From a virus: DNA of 49,329 nt. The position numbers and the translations under genes were made by a program. Below the pieces are notes generated by a model. The model did not search any database, had not been told where the DNA came from, and saw nothing but the letters and a program-made list of their open reading frames with translations. Positions within the stretch are counted from its first letter, which is position 1. Each line of letters opens with the position of its first letter. Shown here in pieces: positions 14,912 to 22,436 of this stretch. The stretch covers positions 1-49,329 of the IMG/VR virus record IMGVR_UViG_3300025424_000016. The stretch is one strand, 5' to 3'.

Positions 14912-16130
14912 TGTGTTGTATATCCTCATATCTAGCAATACTTGGTGATATTAATACTTCTAAACGACCGTGACGAAGTTCAGGATTAGTATCAGGATCA
15001 CCTTGTAATTTGTTTTTACATATGTTTAAGAATCTAATGTATTCAAGTCCAATGTCGTGGATTTTACCAATACCAAGAATCCAGTCAGCTTCCGCTTGTT
15101 TGGATGTTTTAGCATTAGCTACATTATTCATATTAAGCCAACGTTGGTTTTCACCAGTACCATCAGCTTGTGTTACACCGATAACAGGACCGTAAGTTTT
15201 AGCTAATTCTCGTGCCCATTGGTAAATGGCACCGAGACGTAAGTCTTCACGATCGTCATCAAAACCACGAATTTTGTCAATTTGATCAAACACGATTAAT
15301 TCTGGTTGTAGTTGTGTACATATTTTTTCAATTTGTGATGCAGATGCAGACACACCGTTAAATATTCGTAAACGACCTTGTAGCTCGGTTTGGAAGCGAG
15401 CTTGAGCATTTGGTATGTCTGCAAACAATTCTACGTCTGTAAGGCCTAATAACGCTTGGAAACAACGTAACATAACTTTATCAGATTGTTCTTCGTTGTT
15501 TACCCATAAAACAGGTCTTGTGGCTTGTTTTGCCATAAAAGTTAGTTCTGATGCTAGGAAAGTAGTTTTACCTGTTTCTGGTCTAGCAAACACAAAACCA
15601 AAATCACCTTTACGTAAAGAACCTAGTGATTGATTTAAGGCGGATAAACGCCAACGAAGACCTGGTTTAAGATATGTGGTTTGATATAGTTCATTTAAAT
15701 TGTCAGTAGCAAAAGATAATTCAGTATTGTCAGTTAATTCTTGTGGTGTATCTAATTGTTTAATTAAATTATTAACAGTGTCAATACTTTTTCTACCTTC
15801 AGAAGCATCATAAGATGCTAATGCAAGTTGAGATAGTATTGTTTTTTGTTTATAGGCTTTAAGTAAGTCTTCAATTAGAGTAGGATTAACAGTAGATTCA
15901 AGCATTGTTTGTAACACAGCTTGATGTGTTTTATCAGTTTTACCACTAATTTCACAAACAATTTCAAATTCAGGAACAGTCAAGTCTGATTCATTGTTTG
16001 CATGATAAGTATCTAATATATCTAACAGTGTAGATAATTCTTTTGTTAATAGTTTTTTATTAATATACTTTCTATATGTAACCCACGTATCTTTGGTTAA
16101 TAGACTTTTTAATATTTGTAATTCTATCAT
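14904..16130 (-). CDS. replicative DNA helicase (DnaB / T7 gp4 helicase type)
   Basis: A RecA-like helicase that unwinds DNA at the fork. Walker A is at residues 182-190 (ARPETGKTT) after the typical LRKGDFGFVF strand, and Walker B is LIVFDQIDK near 280. An N-terminal helical region (about 150 residues) could serve for primase contact or ring formation. T7 joins primase and helicase in one protein; here they are two genes. No clear ribosome binding site precedes the ATG, because a perfect promoter lies immediately there. An in-frame stop just upstream fixes the longest start. Confidence 0.9.
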   Translation of the reverse strand: MIELQILKSLLTKDTWVTYRKYINKKLLTKELSTLLDILDTYHANNESDLTVPEFEIVCEISGKTDKTHQAVLQTMLESTVNPTLIEDLLKAYKQKTILSQLALASYDASEGRKSIDTVNNLIKQLDTPQELTDNTELSFATDNLNELYQTTYLKPGLRWRLSALNQSLGSLRKGDFGFVFARPETGKTTFLASELTFMAKQATRPVLWVNNEEQSDKVMLRCFQALLGLTDVELFADIPNAQARFQTELQGRLRIFNGVSASASQIEKICTQLQPELIVFDQIDKIRGFDDDREDLRLGAIYQWARELAKTYGPVIGVTQADGTGENQRWLNMNNVANAKTSKQAEADWILGIGKIHDIGLEYIRFLNICKNKLQGDPDTNPELRHGRLEVLISPSIARYEDIQHNE

Positions 16131-16132
16131 AT

Positions 16133-16161
16133 ATTATACCAAGGTTTAATTAATTTGTCAA
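16133..16161 (-). promoter_or_regulatory. perfect sigma70 promoter at the primase/helicase boundary
   Basis: On the minus strand TTGACA (16156-16161) and TATAAT (16133-16138) are spaced by 17 bases. The -35 is within the last codons of the primase. The -10 ends two bases before the helicase ATG, so transcription would start inside the helicase gene. It may serve downstream genes more than the full helicase. Confidence 0.75.
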
Positions 16162-16851
16162 GAAGTATTTTATTTTGTCTGTTGTATACTCTTTAGGATC
16201 AAGATGGGTATAAATGGCTAGAGCAGGTAGACCAATAGATTTAGATCTTGCTACAATGTCTTGACTATTTTTCCATTTGTCACTGTCTAACCACACAATA
16301 ATACTAGTAGCATGGCTTTTTAAACGCATTAAAAGCTCTGTAGAAGCCTCTGAACCGAACAGAGGCATAGCAGAGGAGAGTCTGGCAACTTTAATGGCAC
16401 TGAGAAGGTCTTCTACAAGTATTATAGGTGATTGTTTGTTGCCACAAAAATATAGAATATTATGTATTTTACCTTGACTGAAGTATTTATTTTTTATATT
16501 ATCAGAGAAATTACGTGCTTGCCAAGCAATTAATTCATTTTCTTTATTATAAACAGGAAATATTAATTGTTCTTTTGATTCTGACCATAACATACGATAT
16601 CTAATACGTTCTTGTGGAGTAATATTGTATTTGTCAAGCCAGTCTAAACCTTTTTGATTTATTTGTGTACTTACATCATCAGGTAATTTAATTATTTTTA
16701 TAGAATCATCATTGTCAAGTTTTGGGATATATTTATTATTTTTTTCTGTGTATTTACAACCGAAGCAGTATGCTGAATTGTCATCATATCTACCTAAATT
16801 ATCTTTTGAACCACAATTAGGACATGCTTCGTGTCTTAGGAATGTAGCCAA
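16150..16851 (-). CDS. DNA primase (zinc ribbon plus TOPRIM)
   Basis: It makes RNA primers for lagging-strand synthesis. The zinc ribbon has C10, C13, C29 and C32. The TOPRIM core follows, with E147 in ILVEDLLSA and the D189-S-D191 pair in IVWLDSDK. The 233 residues equal the primase half of T7 gp4. The start codon is TTG at 16851 (reading ATFLRHEACPNC): an in-frame stop lies just upstream and no earlier ATG exists. The final codons contain the -35 of the promoter before the helicase. Confidence 0.9.
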   Translation of the reverse strand: MATFLRHEACPNCGSKDNLGRYDDNSAYCFGCKYTEKNNKYIPKLDNDDSIKIIKLPDDVSTQINQKGLDWLDKYNITPQERIRYRMLWSESKEQLIFPVYNKENELIAWQARNFSDNIKNKYFSQGKIHNILYFCGNKQSPIILVEDLLSAIKVARLSSAMPLFGSEASTELLMRLKSHATSIIVWLDSDKWKNSQDIVARSKSIGLPALAIYTHLDPKEYTTDKIKYFLTN

Positions 16852-16861
16852 TATTTATTTT

Positions 16862-17179
16862 TTACCTTTCTTGTACTGTAGGTATGCTGTTGAAAGTATT
16901 AGTAGCAGTAGTAGTAGCATTTGGTGTAAAGAACCTTATAGCGTCATTATTATTTGGTGTTAGACGAGCTGCTAACATGTCTATCATTGATCTGAAGTAT
17001 CTTTCTGGTTTACGTTTATTGTATACCCTTACAACTTCTGTATTTATACATTGATAGCTATGATTTAAAGTGAGTAAAGCACCTTCAACATTAGTTACAG
17101 TCATTGGTTTTGTTTTTTTACTGTATAAGAGACGTACTTGACAACCAATTGGGAATATTTCTAATGTTCTAGTAGACAT
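16862..17179 (-). CDS. small SH3-like hypothetical protein, 105 aa
   Basis: The first 60 residues look like a small beta barrel (CQVRLLYSKKTKPMTVTNVEG). They are followed by the motif R-K-P-E-R-Y-F-R-S-M-I-D and a Thr and Asn rich tail. A related R-R-P-E-R-Q-W-K-R-G-I motif occurs in the protein at 20573-21181. The function is unknown. It lies at the junction between the amide cluster and the replication genes. Confidence 0.65.
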   Translation of the reverse strand: MSTRTLEIFPIGCQVRLLYSKKTKPMTVTNVEGALLTLNHSYQCINTEVVRVYNKRKPERYFRSMIDMLAARLTPNNNDAIRFFTPNATTTATNTFNSIPTVQER

Positions 17180-17243
17180 GTTTGACCTTTGGTGCTGGGA
17201 ATAATAAATATTTTTTAGGTTTTCTGTTATATTTCTGTGCCAT
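17169..17243 (-). CDS. possible 24-residue basic peptide
   Basis: The ATG at 17243 follows AGGAG at 6 bases, and the frame (MAQKYNRKPKKYLLF...) runs into the start of the next gene, overlapping it by 11 bases. It is very basic and too short to judge by composition. It may be a leader peptide for the downstream gene or chance. Confidence 0.3.
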   Translation of the reverse strand: MAQKYNRKPKKYLLFPAPKVKHVY

Positions 17244-17406
17244 CAACATCTCCTATTTCTTTAAGATCGTTACGTTCAATTACATGGATATCTTCTGCAA
17301 TAGGTGTAAAACATTTATTACATAAGTCAATAAATTCATTTGTGTTAGCACCACGACGAGTTGCTTCGAAGTCTGTTAACACACAATTACAGGATAAACA
17401 TCTCAT
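17227..17406 (-). CDS. small zinc-ribbon protein, 59 aa
   Basis: The frame reads MRCLSCNCVLTDFEATRRGA and has a second Cys pair (LCNKCF), giving a C-x2-C...C-x2-C zinc site, followed by an acidic tail. Small phage proteins with this MRCL.CN..L.DFE.TR pattern are common next to replication or metabolic genes; the function is unknown to me. It lies 11 bases after the GcvH-like gene stop, with GGTAAAAA upstream of its ATG. Confidence 0.72.
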   Translation of the reverse strand: MRCLSCNCVLTDFEATRRGANTNEFIDLCNKCFTPIAEDIHVIERNDLKEIGDVDGTEI

Positions 17407-17417
17407 TTTTTACCTTT

Positions 17418-17711
17418 TTAAGCTTCAGCAAGAATAATTGGTGTATGTGGTGTTAATTCGTCAGGTCTATCTAATGCTCTACCAATAAAAGTCATTTTTT
17501 TGATGTTAAATGGTGTTGTAATGGTGCTTAATGCATCAGAACCTTCAATAGCAATGATTGGTTCACCCATTGCAAAGTTGCGTTTGCGCTCATTTACAGG
17601 TAAAATAGCCCAAATTTGACCAAAGATTTCAAATGCTTTGTCAGTTAAACCAATTTTAAATACTTTATCTTGTTCATCAAGTTCTTTCCAGAACAATGTA
17701 TCGTCAACCAT
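17418..17711 (-). CDS. GcvH-like (lipoyl-domain fold) protein lacking the lipoyl lysine
   Basis: Residues 17-75 follow the glycine-cleavage H protein pattern. F-K-I-G-L-T-D-K-A-F-E-I-F-G-Q-I aligns with the YTVGITEHAQELLGD region of GcvH. G-E-P-I-I-A-I-E-G-S-D aligns with the G...A.ESVK hairpin, then TP.....I and DRPDELT (like L.D.PELVN). The lysine that carries lipoate is Asp59 here, so it cannot be lipoylated in the usual way. It lies directly after the ATP-grasp gene (8-base overlap). It could be a scaffold, or a carrier that uses another group. The fold match is by eye only. Confidence 0.6.
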   Translation of the reverse strand: MVDDTLFWKELDEQDKVFKIGLTDKAFEIFGQIWAILPVNERKRNFAMGEPIIAIEGSDALSTITTPFNIKKMTFIGRALDRPDELTPHTPIILAEA

Positions 17712-18498
17712 AAGCTAATTCCTTTATAATATTTACATACGAAGTTAATGTTGTGCCCTCTAAACCGGGTGCTGTATTTACTTCTAAGGCATAACATTTG
17801 TTTTGTTTTTCATTCCAAATAACATCTACAGCACCGAAATCTAAACCTAAAGCGGAAATAGCAGATAATGCAACATCCCTAAGATCATCAGGCTCAGTAA
17901 TATTATCCCTACAGTACACAAAACCGCCCAGACGATTACGAATACGGAAGTCAACAGAAGGTACATTATTAGACTTACGTTTTTCTTGAATATCAATGAT
18001 TCTATTATTGAATACATGGACTCTAAATTCTTTTTTCTTTTTTATGTATTTAGTATATAGAGGAGCAGGCACAACATCAGTGACATTATCTGCAAATACG
18101 ATTCCATCGCCACTGTGAGCATCAAGTCTTGTTCTACATACCACAGTTGTTCCAGACTGTGCCCAATCTCTAGCAATTGTTTGGTCGGTTGTCCATTCAG
18201 GAGAAGAGACACCAGCATTAGTAAAGGCCCTAAAAGTATACAATTTATTGCTAGCCAAGCGAACACAATTGGGTAGATTGTATACTTTGCAATTTGCAGC
18301 ATTAATATTTTCATCTGATGATCCCCAGTTAATAATAACTCTAGTTGGTTTTACTGCATGAGAACGATTTTGTTTAATGTATAGCACATTCTTGTTGATT
18401 GCTGAAGTTAGGCCAATCCGTAAAGACTTTGCAGACCGACTCCCCCTCTTGTACGTCATTATTGCTATCTTTGAGCTTGGTTGGCGTTGTAGCCGCAT
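17704..18498 (-). CDS. RimK-like ATP-grasp ligase
   Basis: An ATP-dependent carboxylate-amine ligase. ATP-grasp landmarks are present: CRTRLDAHSGDGIVF (121-135), KEFRVHVFNNRIIDIQEKR (about 156-175), GAVDVIW and the metal-binding EVNTAPG (239-245). The start at 18498 has a strong GGAGG six bases upstream and lies inside the amidotransferase gene, a 125-base overlap in another frame. A second ATG at 18459 (MTYKRGS) is also possible but lacks a good site. ATP-grasp enzymes of this type sit with phiEco32-like amidoligases in other phages. Confidence 0.85.
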   Translation of the reverse strand: MRLQRQPSSKIAIMTYKRGSRSAKSLRIGLTSAINKNVLYIKQNRSHAVKPTRVIINWGSSDENINAANCKVYNLPNCVRLASNKLYTFRAFTNAGVSSPEWTTDQTIARDWAQSGTTVVCRTRLDAHSGDGIVFADNVTDVVPAPLYTKYIKKKKEFRVHVFNNRIIDIQEKRKSNNVPSVDFRIRNRLGGFVYCRDNITEPDDLRDVALSAISALGLDFGAVDVIWNEKQNKCYALEVNTAPGLEGTTLTSYVNIIKELAYG

Positions 18499-19738
18499 CT
18501 AATGCCTCCATTACACAGTCAGGACAAACTACTCTAAATTTATTTGACAGATTTTTGATTTTAACACTAGTTAAATCTGCTTGATGTTGATGTATATCAT
18601 TACCACATTTATCACATTTATTATTTTTGCATATATGTTCCCACAAAAGTTTAGGTAATTTAGTTTTATTGTATACAGTAATTGTTTCTGCTGGTTCTAC
18701 ATTTTTAATATAATAAGATAAACCACAAGTAGTGTTGATACTGCCAGTCACAGTACCTTCACAAATTTTATTAAAAGCTAAATTATTAATGTCATCTGAT
18801 TTTAAATCATTGCTAAATGTACCAGAAAAGTCAGTATTTATAGTTGGATGTATTATTTTACCATTACATTTATTAATATTATTTAAACCTAATGAAATAC
18901 TGCTAATGTTTAATAGTACTTTTGTATTATGAGCTAATCGTTTTTCATTATAATTATTTTTAATGTCCGTAGTAATCATACCAATCTTTGTAGGAGGCAT
19001 CTGAGTATAAGTCTTCTGATAGCCCCCTAAATACTTTGGGTGGTATAAATCAAAGTCCTCGCTTTCTGCATTACCGTGCATGTCATATGAAATCAATTTA
19101 CCGACAGGATATGCGTAAGCTTTTGCTGGTGTGGCAGTAGTTGCTGATCTATTTAGCAGATATTCTAACATACCAGGTTCTGAACCAAAGTAAGTATGAG
19201 TATTTGTTTCTACATAATGTAGAGGACGTTCTCTGTTTCTAGCAATAAACAATTTACCTTGTTCACGATCATACCAAACAAATGCAAAGGCACCATCAAT
19301 TTCAGACAAGACTTCTTTAGCAGGACGTTCATTAAGTGCATGAGTGATTGCATGACTGTCTACTTCAACTTCTTTGTTAAATGTTTTATGATTGTTTAGA
19401 GTACCATTATGTACTAATACAATCTTACCTTCATTGAATGGGTGTGCATTTTCTGTAGTAACAGCACCACGTGTTGCTGATCTGTTATGACCAACTAAGA
19501 TACGCATACTAGAGATTGCTTTTGATTTAAATGTATCCCATTCTTCTGTTCTAAACATTAAATGAGGTTCAGCAGCAACTTTGATAGTTTTTGCTTGTTT
19601 GTTTGTAAATATACCAAACGCCCCAGTACTATCCTCACCACGCAAACTGTCAAGAACTAACATGTTTTGGAACATAGTAATGTCACTATAATACAGTCCT
19701 TGTTTGTTTTTTGAGATTATACCTACAATTCCGCACAT
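18374..19738 (-). CDS. class II glutamine amidotransferase (Ntn hydrolase) with zinc ribbon
   Basis: Cys2 after the initiator Met (MCGIVGII) is the catalytic nucleophile. NRSATRGAVTTENAHPF, LVHNGTLNN and VDSHAITHAL are the glutamine-binding motifs of the GlmS, PurF and AsnB domain. It releases ammonia from glutamine. The 454 residues lack a known second catalytic domain. After a Lys, Asn and Ser rich part there is a C-terminal zinc ribbon (CDKCGN...CPDC). AAAAGGA precedes the ATG. The ammonia acceptor is presumably one of the neighbouring ligases. Confidence 0.88.
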   Translation of the reverse strand: MCGIVGIISKNKQGLYYSDITMFQNMLVLDSLRGEDSTGAFGIFTNKQAKTIKVAAEPHLMFRTEEWDTFKSKAISSMRILVGHNRSATRGAVTTENAHPFNEGKIVLVHNGTLNNHKTFNKEVEVDSHAITHALNERPAKEVLSEIDGAFAFVWYDREQGKLFIARNRERPLHYVETNTHTYFGSEPGMLEYLLNRSATTATPAKAYAYPVGKLISYDMHGNAESEDFDLYHPKYLGGYQKTYTQMPPTKIGMITTDIKNNYNEKRLAHNTKVLLNISSISLGLNNINKCNGKIIHPTINTDFSGTFSNDLKSDDINNLAFNKICEGTVTGSINTTCGLSYYIKNVEPAETITVYNKTKLPKLLWEHICKNNKCDKCGNDIHQHQADLTSVKIKNLSNKFRVVCPDCVMEALDAATTPTKLKDSNNDVQEGESVCKVFTDWPNFSNQQECAIH

Positions 19739-20586
19739 TATATGATTCCTTTTAAAGATTGATTTGTTATAAACAGTTTACTGATTGATAAATCTTGACG
19801 CATTGCTTTGTCCCACATAGTATTGTTACACAACGTTGGAAATAAAGAACCAAAAACAGAAGTACCTAGTGTGAAGTATGTCTCTTCATCTCTAGTTGTT
19901 TTGATCATTGATTCTAGCTGTTCTGTATTAATATTAATTGCATAGTTATAAAGACTATAAATTAATTCTAACCAAGTACAGATTGTATTAACATTTTTTG
20001 TACCACGTAAATGCCTGAATTCTATAGTACCAAGAGATCCTAATGGTGCAAGATTTAATCCAGTATATTTACTCCAATTCATTAAATTTTTACTTTGTAT
20101 AATTGATTTAAAGTCAATATAATAACTAGAATTACCTACAGGAACACAAAATATTGACTTTTTACGTTCTGGACCAGCAAAATTGTAGAATAAATCTTCA
20201 AAACATTGATATAAAATTACAATATTATAAACTTGCATTAAAGTAAGTTCACGACAGTTTAAATGAACGTGAATACTAGTTCTAGGACTAAAATGTATAG
20301 TGTCAGGTAATGTTTTTTCAAGTAAATTAGTTAAAAGTGTTTCTACATGTGCTGGATATGTAGGTTTGCTAATAAACTCTATACCACCATTACGTAAAGA
20401 ACCATCATTTTCAATATTCCAACTACTAGTATAGTCTCTGTCTATGTTGTCTGTATCACAGTTTTCTACTTCAACTTCAATACCAGTGATTGGAACAGAG
20501 AATCTATCTAATTTGAAATTATTTGCTGTTATTTTTGGTTTTATTACGTTTAATTGATTATAAGGAACCATATCAATTAGTCTCAT
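19738..20586 (-). CDS. Amidoligase_2-type ligase (glutamine-synthetase fold)
   Basis: The COOH-NH2 ligase pattern is visible: G35-I-E37-V-E39-V-E41, DGSL...GIEFISKP at 61-75, HVH at 106-108 and LGTIEFRHLRGT at about 185-195. These correspond to the metal and ATP-binding acids, the His pair and the arginine of the glutamine-synthetase/GCS superfamily. Such enzymes join a carboxylate to an amine with ATP. The start at 20586 has AAGGA eight bases upstream and overlaps the preceding gene. The stop overlaps the amidotransferase start (TAATG). Confidence 0.82.
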   Translation of the reverse strand: MRLIDMVPYNQLNVIKPKITANNFKLDRFSVPITGIEVEVENCDTDNIDRDYTSSWNIENDGSLRNGGIEFISKPTYPAHVETLLTNLLEKTLPDTIHFSPRTSIHVHLNCRELTLMQVYNIVILYQCFEDLFYNFAGPERKKSIFCVPVGNSSYYIDFKSIIQSKNLMNWSKYTGLNLAPLGSLGTIEFRHLRGTKNVNTICTWLELIYSLYNYAININTEQLESMIKTTRDEETYFTLGTSVFGSLFPTLCNNTMWDKAMRQDLSISKLFITNQSLKGII

Positions 20587-21181
20587 TTAATATTTCCTTT
20601 AAAAAGTTTTCAGAAACAATCTCACCAGTAATTTTATTTACTGTTCCAACAGGTAAAAATCTATAAAAAATAATACAATAATCTTTTTTTGGTCTATTTA
20701 CAATAGCAATGTTACGACTAAGTGCAACACCATTGTATTTTTCTTTGTTAATTTTGTTTAAAGCATCTTTTAATGTACTATATTTAGTTTCGAATATAGC
20801 GTTTACAGTATTAAAGTTAAAAGGAATAGTAGGTGTTTCTAAATGATTATAATGAACTAATGGATGTAAAATAGAAGTATTGTTGACATTTATACCACGT
20901 TTCCACTGTCTTTCTGGACGTCTTGTATAATAAGCAACGGTTTTGTCAAGTTGAATGTATCCTGTTTGTGGAATTTTAAAGATTATTTTTGCATTTGTAT
21001 TGTAATTAAGTAGAATAGTACCTTTAAGATTAGATTGTAACTCTAATTTAGGGAATTTAGAACCATCACGAACAATACGACGCAGTTGAAACAATGCTGG
21101 TTTTTCATTTTTAAATGCAATTTGCACAAAACTGTGTTGATATTTTCTATCAAAATCTTCAAAAATCATGTTTGGATTCAT
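20573..21181 (-). CDS. unknown cluster protein, 202 aa, with RRPERQWKRGI motif
   Basis: The protein is beta-rich at first (FVQIAFKNEKPALFQLRRIV). It then carries Y-T-R-R-P-E-R-Q-W-K-R-G-I followed by N.TSI.HPL, a helix (YSTLKDALNKINK) and a second beta segment. The R.PER..R.. stretch is shared with the 105-residue protein at 16862-17179. It lies between the two amidoligase genes, with short overlaps on both sides, so it is probably part of the same process. No catalytic motif is recognised. Confidence 0.65.
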   Translation of the reverse strand: MNPNMIFEDFDRKYQHSFVQIAFKNEKPALFQLRRIVRDGSKFPKLELQSNLKGTILLNYNTNAKIIFKIPQTGYIQLDKTVAYYTRRPERQWKRGINVNNTSILHPLVHYNHLETPTIPFNFNTVNAIFETKYSTLKDALNKINKEKYNGVALSRNIAIVNRPKKDYCIIFYRFLPVGTVNKITGEIVSENFLKEILNETN

Positions 21182-21945
21182 AGTAATTTAGCCCATTCCA
21201 TAACTTTACGAGCAACTTTAATGTTTGATGCATTAATAGCACGTTGAATCATTACACCTAGTTCTTCTGGAATTTCTTTACCAGAACGAACAAATTCAAC
21301 AGCTTTTTGTGTTTGATTGAATACCCAACGTTTTTTGTCATCATCTTGCAACCAAGCATTTGATGCTGTACGATACTCAACACCGTAAGATTTAGGACGA
21401 TAAGCACCAGCTTTACCATACAGTTTACGACGTTCTGAATCATTATCAAATTCTAACATAGGAACACCAACAAAAAGATCCATTGCTTGAATAAGTTTTT
21501 CTTTGTCAAGATCAGGTGCTTCAATATGAATATGACCACCAGCAGATCTTAAGTTTTGATTTTTAGAATTTGGACGAGGATTTGCAGCACTGAAATTCCA
21601 AGCATTGAAGTCAGGATCACATCCAAATGTTTGAGCTTCTCTCGTGCCAAGTTGCTCATTATCGAATTCTGCAGACGGTGTGTACACAACAGACAAATTA
21701 AGTTCAGCAGCACGACGAGCAATCCAAGAAAGATTGTAATTAACAACATTAACAAATTCCTCAATATTATTTGTTGGTGGTGTATTGAATTCTACAGTAA
21801 CATTATCTTCTTGAACAGAACAGTTATTACCAATATCCATTGGTTTATCTTTACTACCACCAATAAGACCAACAGAACTGATGTATTTACCAGTTTTATC
21901 CATTAAAAATGTTTCAGGATCACTTCCGATTCTAACATTACTCAT
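21178..21945 (-). CDS. phiEco32-like COOH-NH2 ligase type 2
   Basis: This matches the phage amidoligase family named after phiEco32. Family landmarks are GSDPETF (7-13), VEFNTPP (51-57), CDPDFNAW, AGGHIHIE (135-142) and V-E-Y-R-T-A-S-N-A-W at about 190. The acids and His residues are those expected for the glutamine-synthetase-like fold that forms amide bonds with ATP. It has 255 residues, the usual size. Comparative work on amidoligases has proposed cell-wall or peptide modification for such phage genes. It overlaps its neighbours by four bases on each side. Confidence 0.9.
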   Translation of the reverse strand: MSNVRIGSDPETFLMDKTGKYISSVGLIGGSKDKPMDIGNNCSVQEDNVTVEFNTPPTNNIEEFVNVVNYNLSWIARRAAELNLSVVYTPSAEFDNEQLGTREAQTFGCDPDFNAWNFSAANPRPNSKNQNLRSAGGHIHIEAPDLDKEKLIQAMDLFVGVPMLEFDNDSERRKLYGKAGAYRPKSYGVEYRTASNAWLQDDDKKRWVFNQTQKAVEFVRSGKEIPEELGVMIQRAINASNIKVARKVMEWAKLL

Positions 21946-22436
21946 AATAAGGCCTTTCTGTTAAATTGATATACATCACATTGGTTATCACTGTTACTGT
22001 TTATAAAACTGTGTATTATTTTTGCATCTGTTAGTTCAATTAAATTGTTGACAAAGTTTGAAAATACATAATTATTATTGATTTCAAGTGTATTTTTTAT
22101 AAGTTCACCTGTTTCAAAATCATATTCTTCGTCTCTATGACCACGTTTAATAGCTACAAATTGAATAGTAGGACACCATTCATTATATGTTGCTTTAAAG
22201 AATTCAGATAATTGTTCTTTATCTGTCGATGCAGGGTTACCAGCCCAGAAACCGTGTAAAATACTGATACCACAACATTCAGGATATTGTACATTACTAA
22301 AGGACATATTACAATTTACTGGTGATGTTGGTTGTATTAGTAGATCATATTTTGATTTTCTTTGAAAATTAAACATTTTATCTTGTCTATCAACTAAATA
22401 ACCAAATTGTCCAAGTTTAATAATATTGCTAGACAT
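21942..22436 (-). CDS. unknown cluster protein, 164 aa, with CCG motif
   Basis: Between the class I amidotransferase and the amidoligase, with short overlaps to both. The protein has ECCGISILHGFWAG at 53-66, then a helix and strands (FFKATYNEWCPTIQFVAIKRGHRDEE), and C-terminal helices. The CCG part resembles FCCGVGQIGNF in the protein at 23336-23800, and the order of segments after it is similar, so the two may be distant paralogues. I do not recognise the fold. Confidence 0.65.
   Translation of the reverse strand: MSSNIIKLGQFGYLVDRQDKMFNFQRKSKYDLLIQPTSPVNCNMSFSNVQYPECCGISILHGFWAGNPASTDKEQLSEFFKATYNEWCPTIQFVAIKRGHRDEEYDFETGELIKNTLEINNNYVFSNFVNNLIELTDAKIIHSFINSNSDNQCDVYQFNRKALL

Noticed and set aside
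16625-16660. CTTGACAAAT on the minus strand inside the primase gene
   Set aside because: The -35-like part matches the promoter family, but no -10 lies 15-19 bases downstream.
20930-20960. TTGACA with TATACA on the minus strand
   Set aside because: The spacing is about 14 bases and it lies inside a gene; it does not match the four perfect promoters.
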